This document shows positions 43,682 to 52,260 of a stretch of 64,000 nucleotides of DNA, one piece after another (the first letter of the stretch is position 1; each line of letters begins with the position of its first letter). The stretch is taken from contig CAZBLK010000010.1 of the NCBI GenBank assembly GCA_964492715.1, forward strand, positions 1 through 64,000, written 5' to 3'. The stretch is from CAZBLK01 sp964492715 (lineage in GTDB: Bacteria > Bacillota > Clostridia > Lachnospirales > WRBF01). Under the pieces are notes generated by a model. That model saw only the letters and a list, made by a program, of their open reading frames with translations. It did not search any database and was not told the origin of the DNA. The translations under genes were made by a program, and so were the position numbers.

Positions 43682-44557
43682 ATGACGCCTAGCCAGGGAA
43701 ATGTGCCAAGCTTGTCTGACTTTGAGTTCAAGCTTTTTGAAAAGTTTATTAGCGATAGAACAGGGATTATAATTTCTCGTGACAAAGCCTATTTAATTGA
43801 AACAAGACTTTCTCGTTTTTTAAGCGAGTTTGGCGTTTTGTCGTTTAACGAGCTTTACTATAAGCTTGCGAAATCGGGCGACACAGAGCTTTCTGAGCGT
43901 GTGATTGATGCTATTACTACAAATGAAACACTTTGGTTTAGAGATGAATACCCTTGGAGGGTTTTAGAAAATATCCTCATGCCTTCTTTCATTGAAAAGC
44001 TAAGAAATAGGGAAGTAAAGAAAATTAGAATTTGGAGTGCGGCGGCATCAACTGGGCAAGAAGCTTATTCTACCGCAATGTGCATCTCTGAATATTTAGA
44101 AAAAAATGGAATTACAGATATAAGTGCAGATTCTTTTGAAATTTTTTCAACAGATATTTCAAAAACTGTTCTTTCAATAGCCGAAAGAGGGCGTTACGAC
44201 TCAATTTCTATTATGCGAGGTATGCTTCCCGGCTACAAAGAAAAATATTTTGACCAAACTGGAAACGTATATGTGCTGAAAGATAAAATTAAGCAAATGG
44301 TTAATTTTAGGCATTTTAACCTTAAAAACAGTTACTTTACATTAGGTCAGTTTGACCTTGTTTTTACGAGATACGTTCTTTTGTATTTTTCTGATGCTTT
44401 AAAGCAGGACATTGTAAACCGCATGTATGACACAATGAAGGACAATGCGGTTTTATTTATAGGTACAACTGAAATTGATGATGTGCTAAAGGAAAAGTTC
44501 CAAAGGGAAACCTATGGAAATAATCTATACTATAAAAAGGTAGGCGGTGCTTTATGA
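43682..44557 (+). CDS. cheR: Chemotaxis methyltransferase CheR
   Basis: This 291-residue SAM-dependent methyltransferase modifies receptor glutamates. The N-terminal helical domain is followed by TNETLWFRDEYPW near 78, the SAM-binding IWSAAASTGQEAYSTAM near 118, FSTDISKTVLSIAERGRYD near 158 and the conserved FTRYVLLYF segment. The start ATG at 43682 follows AGGAGATG; a TTG one codon earlier is possible. It overlaps the following cheY by 4 nt. Confidence 0.95.
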   Translation: MTPSQGNVPSLSDFEFKLFEKFISDRTGIIISRDKAYLIETRLSRFLSEFGVLSFNELYYKLAKSGDTELSERVIDAITTNETLWFRDEYPWRVLENILMPSFIEKLRNREVKKIRIWSAAASTGQEAYSTAMCISEYLEKNGITDISADSFEIFSTDISKTVLSIAERGRYDSISIMRGMLPGYKEKYFDQTGNVYVLKDKIKQMVNFRHFNLKNSYFTLGQFDLVFTRYVLLYFSDALKQDIVNRMYDTMKDNAVLFIGTTEIDDVLKEKFQRETYGNNLYYKKVGGAL

Positions 44558-44934
44558 AAATACTGACAGTTGACGATTCATCAGTTGTAAGAAAAATTAT
44601 TCGTGCTGCAACAGAAGTTTTGAACATTGAAGTAGATGAAGCAGAGGACGGCTATGAAACGTTTGACAAGCTTAAAGCGCTTGGCGGAAAAGTTGACCTC
44701 ATACTTCTCGACTGGAACATGCCTGGGCTTGACGGCTTTGAAGTTTTAAAAAGGCTTAAATCAGACGCTGTTTATAAAAACATACCTGTTATGATGGTAA
44801 CAACCGAGGCGCAAAAGGAAAACATTGTTGCTGCCATCAAAGCTGGCGCAATAAATTACTTAACAAAGCCATTTACAGTTGAGGAGCTTACCGAAAAAAT
44901 TATGGAATGTATTGGTAGGGGGAGTGTCAGATGA
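44554..44934 (+). CDS. cheY: CheY-like response regulator (first)
   Basis: This 126-residue stand-alone receiver has the acidic pair in LTVDDSSVV near residue 6, phospho-Asp in LILLDWNMPGLDG near 52, Thr in MMVTTEA near 83 and Lys in YLTKPFTVEEL near 105. It overlaps cheR (ATGA) and the following cheX-like gene by 4 nt, making a tightly coupled trio. Confidence 0.93.
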   Translation: MKILTVDDSSVVRKIIRAATEVLNIEVDEAEDGYETFDKLKALGGKVDLILLDWNMPGLDGFEVLKRLKSDAVYKNIPVMMVTTEAQKENIVAAIKAGAINYLTKPFTVEELTEKIMECIGRGSVR

Positions 44935-45407
44935 AAAAAGAAAATGTCTGCTACAAAGAGCTTGAAACCGTTTTTACAGACGTACTAATTAAAGTTGTAA
45001 GGACAATTTCTGGCTTTGAGCTTACAAAGGTTGTTCCTATAGAAAGCACAAGCAAGTTTTTGTGCAACCACATTGTTTCGCAAATGATGCTTATTGGTGA
45101 GGCTAGCTGTATGCTTATGGTTGACACCGACATTGACTCGGCAAAACTTATTACAGCACACATGACAGGTATTCCGACAGAACAGCTTTCAGACACAGAT
45201 ATATATGATGGTATGGCGGAAATTGTCAATGTTCTTGCTGGAAATGCTAAAGTTGAGGCAAGGGAATTTAATGCTTTTGAGCTTAGCTCCCCATACACTA
45301 TAGTATCAGATAATTTATCTGTTTTTATTAAACGCAGCGTTAAAACTTCTTGCATCAATTTTTCAGGAAGCAACATTTCGCTGACTATGAGGCTTCTGTA
45401 CCTATAG
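44931..45407 (+). CDS. cheX: CheX-family CheY phosphatase (first)
   Basis: This 158-residue CheX/CheC-like protein removes phosphate from CheY-P in this family. The phosphatase signature ExxN is visible in GMAEIVNVLAGNAK, with E97 and N100. GGGGGAG precedes the start. It forms a cheY-cheX pair with 44554-44934; a second such pair follows immediately. Confidence 0.82.
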   Translation: MKKENVCYKELETVFTDVLIKVVRTISGFELTKVVPIESTSKFLCNHIVSQMMLIGEASCMLMVDTDIDSAKLITAHMTGIPTEQLSDTDIYDGMAEIVNVLAGNAKVEAREFNAFELSSPYTIVSDNLSVFIKRSVKTSCINFSGSNISLTMRLLYL

Positions 45408-45424
45408 GAGGGAGTGTTCATATT

Positions 45425-45787
45425 ATGAGCAGAAAGGTGCTTATAGTAGATGACTCTGCAATTATCCACAAGCTGCTTAGGAAGGTTATTGAATCTATAG
45501 GCTTTGAGGTGTGCGGCGACGCTAAAAACGGCGCTGAGGGTGTGGAAATGTACCGCACCTTGAAGCCCGATTTGGTTTTCATGGACGCAACAATGCCTGT
45601 TTTAGACGGGTTAGAGGCAACTAAGCAAATTAAAGCATTAGATAGCAGTGCACACATTATTATGCTTACAGCCATGGGTGACGATGAATTTTCTGATGAA
45701 GCTTTGGAAGCAGGAGTCGAACAGTTTTTAAAAAAACCATTTGATGATTATAAAATTGTTAATGCCATATCAAAGATTTTGTTCTAA
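45425..45787 (+). CDS. cheY: CheY-like response regulator (second)
   Basis: This 120-residue receiver has VLIVDDSAIIHKLL near 4, phospho-Asp in LVFMDATMPVLDGLEA, Thr in IMLTAMGDDE and Lys in QFLKKPFDDYKI. The DATMP form is typical of the CheY of Bacillus and Thermotoga type. The start at 45425 was preferred over an upstream in-frame ATG within cheX; GGAGGG lies 12 nt before it. Confidence 0.92.
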   Translation: MSRKVLIVDDSAIIHKLLRKVIESIGFEVCGDAKNGAEGVEMYRTLKPDLVFMDATMPVLDGLEATKQIKALDSSAHIIMLTAMGDDEFSDEALEAGVEQFLKKPFDDYKIVNAISKILF

Positions 45788-45823
45788 ACTGTTTTTAATT
45801 ATAAGGAAGCAGGGCGGTTAAAC

Positions 45824-46303
45824 ATGTACGAAGCGCTTGTCGACATTTTTATCAAAAGCACAACAGATATGTTTGAAGAAATGACTAAAATCAATATATC
45901 CGACGTTAGCGAGCCTGTTCTTAACAGCTCAAACACCCTTTCACTGGGCGTTACATCTATCGTTACATTTGCAGGGCTTATAAAAGGGCGTGTAATTCTT
46001 GATGCACAGCAAAACCTTGTTATGAAAATGGTGGAAGCGATGCTTAAAGACGACAGCATTCCCGAGGACGAAAAGCCAGCTGTTGGCGGTATTGCGGAAA
46101 TAAACAACGTTATTACAGGCGACGCCGTAACAAACATTAACAACATGTACAAACTAAAGCTAAGGCTTGCACCGCCGAACGTTTTAATTGGAAGGCACGT
46201 GCTTTCCAAGTCAGACATGGACTCGTACACAATTACGTTTAATACGGAGTATGGCAAGTTCAGAATGGACGTAGGCTTTGAGGGTCGTTTTGTGGCTTCA
46301 TAG
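45824..46303 (+). CDS. cheX: CheX-family CheY phosphatase (second)
   Basis: This 159-residue CheX-family protein is clearer than the first copy. The active-site motif is GGIAEINNVITGDAVTNIN (E92, N95), followed by the family segment LRLAPPNVLIG. It pairs with the preceding cheY. AGGAAGCAGGGCGG lies upstream. Last gene of the chemotaxis cluster; no cheD, cheC-FliY or flagellar gene follows. Confidence 0.85.
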   Translation: MYEALVDIFIKSTTDMFEEMTKINISDVSEPVLNSSNTLSLGVTSIVTFAGLIKGRVILDAQQNLVMKMVEAMLKDDSIPEDEKPAVGGIAEINNVITGDAVTNINNMYKLKLRLAPPNVLIGRHVLSKSDMDSYTITFNTEYGKFRMDVGFEGRFVAS

Positions 46304-46336
46304 TGTATTCTTTTTTTGACGTTGAGGGGTTTTAAC

Positions 46337-47143
46337 ATGTATAAGCTTTTGGTGCTGGACTTGGACGGCACTACACTGAACGATAATTCTTCTATAGTTT
46401 TATCAAATGTTCAATATGCACAAAAAATAGTAGATGCTGGGGTAAAAGTTTGTTTATGCTCTGGCAGGTCTTACGTTTCTTTACAAAAGTATGAAAGTAT
46501 GCTTTCACTTGATGTTTGTGGAAATTATGGCATTGGCTTTAACGGCGGAATGGTTTACAGGGCAGACACAAGGGAAGTTTTGCGTGATGTACGCCTTGAA
46601 AACAGCTTGGCACTTGAAATAATTAACGAGTTGAAAAAGTTTGATGTTCCAATTTTGGCTTATGACGGCGAGACGTTATTGGCAGAAAGTTTGGACGGCG
46701 TTCCAGCGGCATATGCCGCTTTGAGCGGGCTAAACATTTTAAAGGTAGAAAACTTTAACGAACGCAAACACGATTTTTCTAAAATAATTGTTAGATGCGA
46801 ATATGAAACGCTAGTAAGCGTTAATAAATATATGAAGGATTTTGTGGCAAACCGTTGCAACATCTTTTTTTCAGCACACAATTTGCTTGAGTTTACAGGC
46901 TTTGGTGCTACAAAAGGTGAAGCCTTGGTTTTTTTGGCTGAACATTTAAACATTCCTATTTCACAAACAATTGCTGTAGGCGACAATGCTAACGATGTTT
47001 CTATGGTTACAAAAGCTGGGCTTGGCGTTGCAGTAAAAAACGCAGTAGAAGAATTAAAGGCTTGTGCAAATTATGTTACAAAGGCTGCAAACAACGATGG
47101 CGTTTTAAAAGAAATTTATGAAACGTTCGTTGCTAAAGTGTAG
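46337..47143 (+). CDS. HAD-superfamily (Cof-type) phosphatase
   Basis: This 268-residue cytoplasmic HAD hydrolase of the Cof/IIB type typically acts on sugar phosphates or flavin nucleotides. Motif I is LVLDLDGTTLNDNS, motif II CSGRSY, and motif IV VGDNANDVSMV near the C-terminus; the cap region lies between. The start at 46337 was chosen over 46316 because GAGGGG precedes it. Substrate unknown. Confidence 0.88.
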   Translation: MYKLLVLDLDGTTLNDNSSIVLSNVQYAQKIVDAGVKVCLCSGRSYVSLQKYESMLSLDVCGNYGIGFNGGMVYRADTREVLRDVRLENSLALEIINELKKFDVPILAYDGETLLAESLDGVPAAYAALSGLNILKVENFNERKHDFSKIIVRCEYETLVSVNKYMKDFVANRCNIFFSAHNLLEFTGFGATKGEALVFLAEHLNIPISQTIAVGDNANDVSMVTKAGLGVAVKNAVEELKACANYVTKAANNDGVLKEIYETFVAKV

Positions 47144-47205
47144 CCTTGTTTTTGTGTTGTAAAGCGCAGGCTTATGCAACAATATTAAAAAATTGGAAAT
47201 GCTAA

Positions 47206-47265
47206 AATTAAAGTTTGTCCGCTTTTTTAAAAGCGGCGGGGTTTGGGGCAGCACCCCAAGGTCTT
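47206..47265 (+). repeat. Dispersed hairpin repeat (GGTCTT family)
   Basis: AAAGTTTGTCCGCTTTTTTAAAAGCGG followed by GGGTTTGGGGCAGCACCCCAAGGTCTT. Same element as at 21524 and, inverted, at 6302. The first stem differs by compensating changes (CCGCTTTT/AAAAGCGG here, CCACTTTT/AAAAGTGG at 6302). Confidence 0.7.
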
Positions 47266-47302
47266 AAAACTAGTTCTTATACCTCGGAGGCAATTCCTAA
47301 AT

Positions 47303-48559
47303 ATGTTAAAAAGCTTAACATACGTTAAGTCAAATATTAGTCGGCTAAACAAACTTGACCCTAATATTTTGCTTTTTATAACTTACGGGCTTGTGGCTGA
47401 CATGGGCATAAATTTGTATAAGCCTTTTGCAGCAAAGTTTTTGGAGCGCTTGGGCGGAACACAAGTTGACATTTCGCTTTACAACTCGCTGCCAGGGCTT
47501 GCCGCCGCCTTAATTTTAATTCCAAGTGCGGTTTTGTTGTCGAGGTTTTCCGACAAACGGCTGGTAACATCAGTTCTTTTTTTAATAAGCCGCTTTGTGC
47601 TGCTTTTAACAGCTTTTGTTCCCGTGCTGCCCGAGCCTTCTCGGGCTTTAGCTTTTGTTGTTTTAATGTCTTTAATGAACTTGCCAGAAGCAACGGCGCA
47701 GTCGTCTTTTCAAGCAGTTTTGGGCGTTGTTTTCGAGCCAAAGGTGCGTGCTACGGCAATTTCTTTAAGGGGCAAGTTTGCAAACATTGTTGTGCTTGCA
47801 ACCACCCTTACTACAGGGCTTATAATTAGCTATTTGCCAAAAACAGACAGCCAAAGGCTTTTTTCATACCAGTTGTTTTTTATTGCAGCTTTTTTAATTG
47901 GGCTTGTTGAAATTTTTATGTTCCGCAAGTTCAAAGTTCCGCAAGGCACATCAGCGCCTGCAAAAAGAATTAAGCTTAAATCTGTTTTAGCTGTGCTAAA
48001 GAACAAAAAGTTCGCTAGGTTTTTGCTTACTGTAATGGTTTTTCATTTTGCTTGGCAAGCAAGCGTTCCGCTTTTTACTATTCATCAAATAATTGGGTTA
48101 AAGGCGAACGAAATGTGGCTTGCCATATGCTCGCTTGGAACTTGTGTAGGCTCGTTTTTAGGTGCTGGATATTGGAGCAGGCTTATAAACAAAAGGGGCA
48201 ACACGTATGCACTTGTTCTTGCGATAGGTTTTATGGGCATAAGCACGCTTTTGTTTGCTTTTTCGCCCACCATTTTTCACATGTCGATTGTTTCTATATT
48301 CAGTGGGTTTAGCTTGATAGGTACTACGACAACTTTGTTTAACGGTCTTTTAGAGGCTTCGCCCGATGAGGACAGAATTTTTTACATTGCAGCGTACAAC
48401 TCGTTTGCAAACATTATTTTGTTTATAGCTCCGCTTTTTGGTCTTTTGCTTTTAAATAGCATTGGCGTTTTATACGGTTTGATACTCGTTGGCACAATGC
48501 GGCTTGTATCTAGCGGAATTATATATATTTCTATGAAAAAAACTAAGGAGAGAGATTAA
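47303..48559 (+). CDS. Major facilitator superfamily transporter
   Basis: This 418-residue membrane protein has about 12 hydrophobic segments and the MFS loop 2-3 signature region (SRFSDKRLV near 94). No substrate-specific motif is recognised; drug efflux and sugar transport are both possible. The start at 47303 follows CGGAGG; an upstream in-frame start falls in the hairpin repeat. The stop overlaps the next start (TAATG), so it may be coupled to the aminopeptidase. Confidence 0.82.
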   Translation: MLKSLTYVKSNISRLNKLDPNILLFITYGLVADMGINLYKPFAAKFLERLGGTQVDISLYNSLPGLAAALILIPSAVLLSRFSDKRLVTSVLFLISRFVLLLTAFVPVLPEPSRALAFVVLMSLMNLPEATAQSSFQAVLGVVFEPKVRATAISLRGKFANIVVLATTLTTGLIISYLPKTDSQRLFSYQLFFIAAFLIGLVEIFMFRKFKVPQGTSAPAKRIKLKSVLAVLKNKKFARFLLTVMVFHFAWQASVPLFTIHQIIGLKANEMWLAICSLGTCVGSFLGAGYWSRLINKRGNTYALVLAIGFMGISTLLFAFSPTIFHMSIVSIFSGFSLIGTTTTLFNGLLEASPDEDRIFYIAAYNSFANIILFIAPLFGLLLLNSIGVLYGLILVGTMRLVSSGIIYISMKKTKERD

Positions 48560-49671
48560 TGGATTCACGCAACATCAAATTAGCACACACTTTAATTAAC
48601 TACTCAGTTAAATTAAAGAAAGGGGAAAAAATACTTATTGAAGGCATAGGCAACGACTCTTTGGAGCTTGTTAACCTTTGCATTAAGGAAGCTTATGCAG
48701 TTGGCGCAATTCCGTTTGTTTGGATAAGCAGCGACACTTCAAGGCGTGAAATTCTTTTGAACGCAACAGAAGAACAGCTTAAAATAGCTTACGAAGTAGA
48801 CATTCAGCTTATGAAGCAAATAGACGCATACATCGGCATACGTGCAACAGACAATGTTGCCGAAATTTCAGACGTGCCATCAGAAAAGCTTTCTATGTAC
48901 ATGAAGCACTACTATAGCCCACTTCACTTAACCGAACGTGTTTCCAAAAAGTGGGTAGTTTTGCGTTACCCAAACAACAGCATGTCACAGCTTGCAAACA
49001 TGAGCAAGCAAGCCTTTTCTGAATATTACTACAACGTTTGCAACCTTGACTATGAAAAAATGGATAAGGCTATGGATCCACTTAAAGAGCTTTTGGAAAA
49101 AACAGACAAAGTTCACATTACAGGTGTTGGAACAGACCTTACTTTTTCTATCAAAGGTATACCGGCCAAAAAGTGTTCTGGCGAGCGCAACATTCCAGAC
49201 GGAGAAGTTTACACAGCGCCTGTTAAAGACTCGGTTAACGGCTACATCACATACAACACGCCTGCACTTCGTGAAGGGTTTACTTATCATAACATTAAGT
49301 TTACTTTTGAAAACGGTAAAATTGTTGAAGCAACTTGCAACGACAACACAAGGCTTAATGAGTATCTTGACACGGACGAAGGCGCAAGGTACGTTGGCGA
49401 GTTTGCAATTGGCGTAAACCCATACATTACAGTGCCAATGCTTGACACGTTGTTTGATGAAAAAATAATGGGTTCGTTCCACTTTACTCCTGGCTCATGC
49501 TATGACGATGTGCCAAATGGCAACAAAAGCGCAATCCACTGGGATTTGGTTTGTATTCAAACGCCTGAGTACGGCGGCGGCAAAATGTACTTTGACGGCG
49601 TGCTAGTTCGTGAAGATGGCAGGTTTGTTATTCCAGAGCTTATGGGGCTTAACCCTGAAAACTTGAAGTAG
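48559..49671 (+). CDS. M29-family (thermophilic-type) aminopeptidase
   Basis: This 370-residue metallo-aminopeptidase of the AmpS/aminopeptidase T family (M29) releases N-terminal amino acids in the cytoplasm. Metal-site motifs are GERNIPDGEVYTAP near 209, GEFAIGVNP near 276, MGSFHFTPGSCYDD near 309 and SAIHWDLV near 329. AAGGAGAGAG precedes the start. One-base overlap with the MFS gene suggests a peptide-uptake or turnover unit; this link is inferred. Confidence 0.88.
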   Translation: MDSRNIKLAHTLINYSVKLKKGEKILIEGIGNDSLELVNLCIKEAYAVGAIPFVWISSDTSRREILLNATEEQLKIAYEVDIQLMKQIDAYIGIRATDNVAEISDVPSEKLSMYMKHYYSPLHLTERVSKKWVVLRYPNNSMSQLANMSKQAFSEYYYNVCNLDYEKMDKAMDPLKELLEKTDKVHITGVGTDLTFSIKGIPAKKCSGERNIPDGEVYTAPVKDSVNGYITYNTPALREGFTYHNIKFTFENGKIVEATCNDNTRLNEYLDTDEGARYVGEFAIGVNPYITVPMLDTLFDEKIMGSFHFTPGSCYDDVPNGNKSAIHWDLVCIQTPEYGGGKMYFDGVLVREDGRFVIPELMGLNPENLK

Positions 49672-49732
49672 TTTTAAAAGGCTGTTGCAGGGCGGAGATT
49701 GCTTTGCAGTAGCCTTTTTTGAGATAAGTCTG

Positions 49733-49800
49733 ACCTTGGGGGAGAAAACCTTTTTTCAAACGGTGAAAAAAGTTTTTTCCCCCAAACCCCCTCTTTCCAA
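49733..49800 (-). repeat. Dispersed hairpin repeat (GGTCTT family)
   Basis: GACCTT then GGGGGAGAAAACCTTTTTTC pairing with GAAAAAAGTTTTTTCCCCC, followed by CCCCCTCTTTCC. An inverted member of the family; it probably also terminates the aminopeptidase transcript. Confidence 0.55.
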
Positions 49801-49978
49801 AAACGCCGAATTTTGTGGCGGTTGGTTTGTACAATATTTATTATCTGGAAATTTGCACAATATTTGTGTTAAACAATTAGGGAAATTCACCTTGACATAT
49901 TTACATTAAAAAAGTAATATTAAGTAGAGAAAAATTGTTAAAATCGACATAATCGAAAGTTTGCTTCATTTTAAATTA

Positions 49979-50046
49979 CACTTCTTGCGAAATAAGAAAT
50001 GTCCAATTTGCCATAAAGGCGGCGTTTATAATTTCGGAGGAGGTCT
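49979..50046 (+). repeat. 67-nt intergenic repeat (copy 1)
   Basis: Shares ACTTCTTGCGA, TAAGAAATGT, AATTTGCC, TAAAGGCGGCGTTTATAATTTC and GAGGTCT with the element at 59752-59818. TTCTT/AAGAA and GCC/GGC can form small stems. The rest of the 455-bp gap before glgA holds another hairpin repeat and promoter candidates, but no gene. Confidence 0.65.
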
Positions 50047-50051
50047 ATTAC

Positions 50052-50080
50052 TTAATAAGGTAACCCAAATATGTTATAAA
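50052..50080 (+). promoter_or_regulatory. Promoter candidate of glgA
   Basis: TTAATA, a 17-nt spacer and TATAAA with a TGT extension, 47 nt before the glgA start. Confidence 0.4.
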
Positions 50081-50126
50081 GTATAAATTACTAATGAAAA
50101 GAAACCAATAAGAAAAGAGGTAAATT

Positions 50127-51575
50127 ATGTCTGACGCTTGCAAGCCTAAAGTATTAATTGTTGCTTCAGAGGTTACACCATATGCCAAAAGCGGTGGGCT
50201 TGGTGACGTTATAGGTTCGTTGCCAAAGGCGTTGAAGCAGCTTGGCGTTGACGTTCGTGTTGTTTTTCCTAAGTACGCTTCAATTAAAGGCGAATACTTA
50301 AATTCGCTTAAATATATAAATTCGTTCAACGTTTCATTGGGTTGGAGAAGCCAACAGGCTTCTGTTTATTCGCTTGACGGCGACGTGCCTATGTATTTAA
50401 TTGGAAACGATTATTATTTTGGCAGGGACGGGTTTTACGGCTACGGCGACGACTTTGAGCGTTTTTCTTTCTTCAGCAAAGCAGCAATTGAATTTTTAAA
50501 CTGTGTTGACTTTATGCCTGACATAATTCATGTTAACGACTGGCAAACTGGTCTAGTTCCGCTTTACTTGCGTGACAACTACAGCGGCTTTGTTGCACTT
50601 TCAAAAATTAAAACAGTTATTACAATTCATAATTTGCAGTATCAAGGGCTTTTTGGCAGAGAGGTACTTGGCGCAATTGGCCTAAACGACGGCTATTTTA
50701 ACAGCGAAAAGCTAGAGTTTAACAACAGCATAAGCTTCTTAAAGGCTGGGCTTTTTTATTCCGATGCAATTACGACAGTTAGCGAAACGTATGCAAAAGA
50801 AGTGCAAACGCCAGAATATGGCTATGGCATGGACGGAATTTTGCGTTCGCAGGCGTTTAAATTTAGCGGCATTGTAAACGGCGTTGACATGGACACAAAC
50901 AACCCAGAAGAAGACAAAAGAATTTATGCAACATACAGCAGTAAAAACATGAAAAACAAAAAGAAAAATAAAGAAGCACTGCAAAAAGAGTTAAACCTTC
51001 CTGTTCGTGACGATGTGCCTGTTATAAGCGTAGTTTCAAGGCTTGCTGACCAAAAAGGTTTTAACCTTTTGTACGTTGCTATGGAGGAGCTTCTTTCAAA
51101 AGACATTCAGCTTGTAGTTTTGGGTACAGGTGACGGAAGCTACGAGCATTTGTTTAAGCACATGGCTTGGCGTGCACCTGAAAAGGTAAGCGCAAACATT
51201 TTCTTTAACGAACAGCTTGCCCAAAAAATTTATGCTGGCTCGGACATGTTCCTTATGCCGTCGTTGTTTGAGCCGTGCGGCCTTGGGCAAATTTTTGCAA
51301 TGCGCTACGGAACAGTGCCTATTGTGCGCCAAACTGGCGGTCTTGCCGACACCGTTACACAATTTAACCCAAAAACAAACGAAGGCACAGGCTTTATGTT
51401 TAAAGACTATGATGCAAATGGAATGATGTGGGCGATTAATCAAGCTTTAGATGTGTATAATAATAACAAAAGCGGCTTTGCACAAATTGTCAAAAACGGC
51501 ATGGGGCTTGACTTTTCTTGGCAAAAGTCTGCTGCAAAATATTTAGAGCTTTACGAACAGCTTGTAAGCAAGTAG
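50127..51575 (+). CDS. glgA: Glycogen synthase GlgA
   Basis: This 482-residue GT5 glycosyltransferase extends alpha-1,4-glucan from ADP-glucose. The ADP-glucose-binding motif KSGGLGDVIGSLPKAL lies near 17. The C-terminal Rossmann domain has VSRLADQKGFNLL and the catalytic region SLFEPCGLGQIFAMRYGTVPIVRQTGGL. AAGAGGT precedes the start. Other glycogen genes (glgB, C, D, P) are not in the window. Confidence 0.94.
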   Translation: MSDACKPKVLIVASEVTPYAKSGGLGDVIGSLPKALKQLGVDVRVVFPKYASIKGEYLNSLKYINSFNVSLGWRSQQASVYSLDGDVPMYLIGNDYYFGRDGFYGYGDDFERFSFFSKAAIEFLNCVDFMPDIIHVNDWQTGLVPLYLRDNYSGFVALSKIKTVITIHNLQYQGLFGREVLGAIGLNDGYFNSEKLEFNNSISFLKAGLFYSDAITTVSETYAKEVQTPEYGYGMDGILRSQAFKFSGIVNGVDMDTNNPEEDKRIYATYSSKNMKNKKKNKEALQKELNLPVRDDVPVISVVSRLADQKGFNLLYVAMEELLSKDIQLVVLGTGDGSYEHLFKHMAWRAPEKVSANIFFNEQLAQKIYAGSDMFLMPSLFEPCGLGQIFAMRYGTVPIVRQTGGLADTVTQFNPKTNEGTGFMFKDYDANGMMWAINQALDVYNNNKSGFAQIVKNGMGLDFSWQKSAAKYLELYEQLVSK

Positions 51576-51611
51576 GGGCAGTACGAAAGCTATTAAACAG
51601 GAGGTAAAAAT

Positions 51612-51785
51612 ATGGATATTCCAAAACTTTCTATGTCTATGGCGCAGTCAAACGTTCAGCAAGCGGCTTCAATTGCTGTTTTAAAAAAGAGCATGGACAT
51701 GGTGAAGGAGCAAGGTAAAGTTATTTCACAAATGATTGAAAATTCAGCAGTAGAAGCGCCTTCTACTATTGATTTAAAGGTTTAA
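51612..51785 (+). CDS. YjfB-family small motility-associated protein
   Basis: This 57-residue peptide, MDIPKLSMSMAQSNVQQAAS..SIAVLKKSMDMVKEQG, matches the conserved pattern of the YjfB family (putative motility proteins, often in the flagellar or SigD regulon of Bacillota). AGGAGGTAAAA lies just upstream, 36 nt after the glgA stop. Function is not established. Confidence 0.75.
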   Translation: MDIPKLSMSMAQSNVQQAASIAVLKKSMDMVKEQGKVISQMIENSAVEAPSTIDLKV

Positions 51786-51794
51786 GCTTGTGGT

Positions 51795-51829
51795 AAGCCT
51801 TCCAAAAGTATTTTGGGGGGCTTGCTTTG
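51795..51829 (+). terminator. Terminator after the YjfB-like gene
   Basis: AAGCC-TT-CCAAAA and TTTTGG-GG-GGCTT form an interrupted stem, followed by GCTTTGT. The T-tract is modest. Confidence 0.5.
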
Positions 51830-51870
51830 TAAACTTACATAAACATACATAAACATTTTTTCTATACTAC

Positions 51871-51899
51871 TTGACGTAAAAAATAATATCTACTATAAT
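51871..51899 (+). promoter_or_regulatory. Promoter of rpmH
   Basis: TTGACG, a 17-nt spacer and a perfect TATAAT; start near 51906, about 53 nt before rpmH. Confidence 0.75.
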
Positions 51900-51958
51900 A
51901 GCAATAGCGTTTCGATGAAAATTGTAACGAAACATAAGCTGTAAGGGAGGTGCTTTCG

Positions 51959-52093
51959 ATGAAACGTACATTTCAGCCAAAAAAAAGACAGAGAAGCAAA
52001 GAGCACGGCTTCAGAAAACGCATGAGAACGGCTAACGGCAGAAAGGTTTTGCTTAGAAGACGAAGAAAGGGCAGAAAGGTATTGTCTGCTTAA
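51959..52093 (+). CDS. rpmH: 50S ribosomal protein L34
   Basis: This 44-residue basic protein, MKRTFQPKKRQRSKEHGFRK..RMRTANGRKVLLRRRRKGR.., is an unmistakable L34. GGGAGGTGC lies 6 nt upstream. It heads the rpmH-rnpA-yidD-yidC-jag order that usually flanks dnaA and the replication origin, but glgA rather than dnaA is upstream here. Confidence 0.97.
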   Translation: MKRTFQPKKRQRSKEHGFRKRMRTANGRKVLLRRRRKGRKVLSA

Positions 52094-52196
52094 TTTGTTT
52101 TAATAGTGAACACTTTACAGGCTTAAAAGCCTTTATTTGCTTTATATGCACTAAACTTTAAGGCGGTTTTGCTTTTTCGCTAATTCTTTTTAAGAA

Positions 52197-52225
52197 TTGG
52201 TAATTAAAGGTAAAACCGCTATAGT
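52197..52225 (+). promoter_or_regulatory. Internal promoter candidate for rnpA
   Basis: TTGGTA, a 17-nt spacer and TATAGT between rpmH and rnpA. It would start an RNA near 52232, just before the hairpin at 52237-52260. Confidence 0.45.
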
Positions 52226-52236
52226 CGTGTGAGATG

Positions 52237-52260
52237 GTTTATGAATACACATTCATAAAC
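52237..52260 (+). promoter_or_regulatory. rnpA leader hairpin
   Basis: GTTTATGAAT-ACAC-ATTCATAAAC is a perfect 10-bp stem with a 4-nt loop, 38 nt before the rnpA start. A wider pairing GGCGGTTTT/AAAACCGCT encloses a second hairpin just upstream (52161-52221). Confidence 0.5.

Noticed and set aside
49894..49922. A perfect TTGACA upstream of glgA
   Set aside because: At 16-18 nt downstream there is no acceptable -10 (TAATTA at 17 nt), so the TGTTATAAA site at 50072-50080 was preferred.
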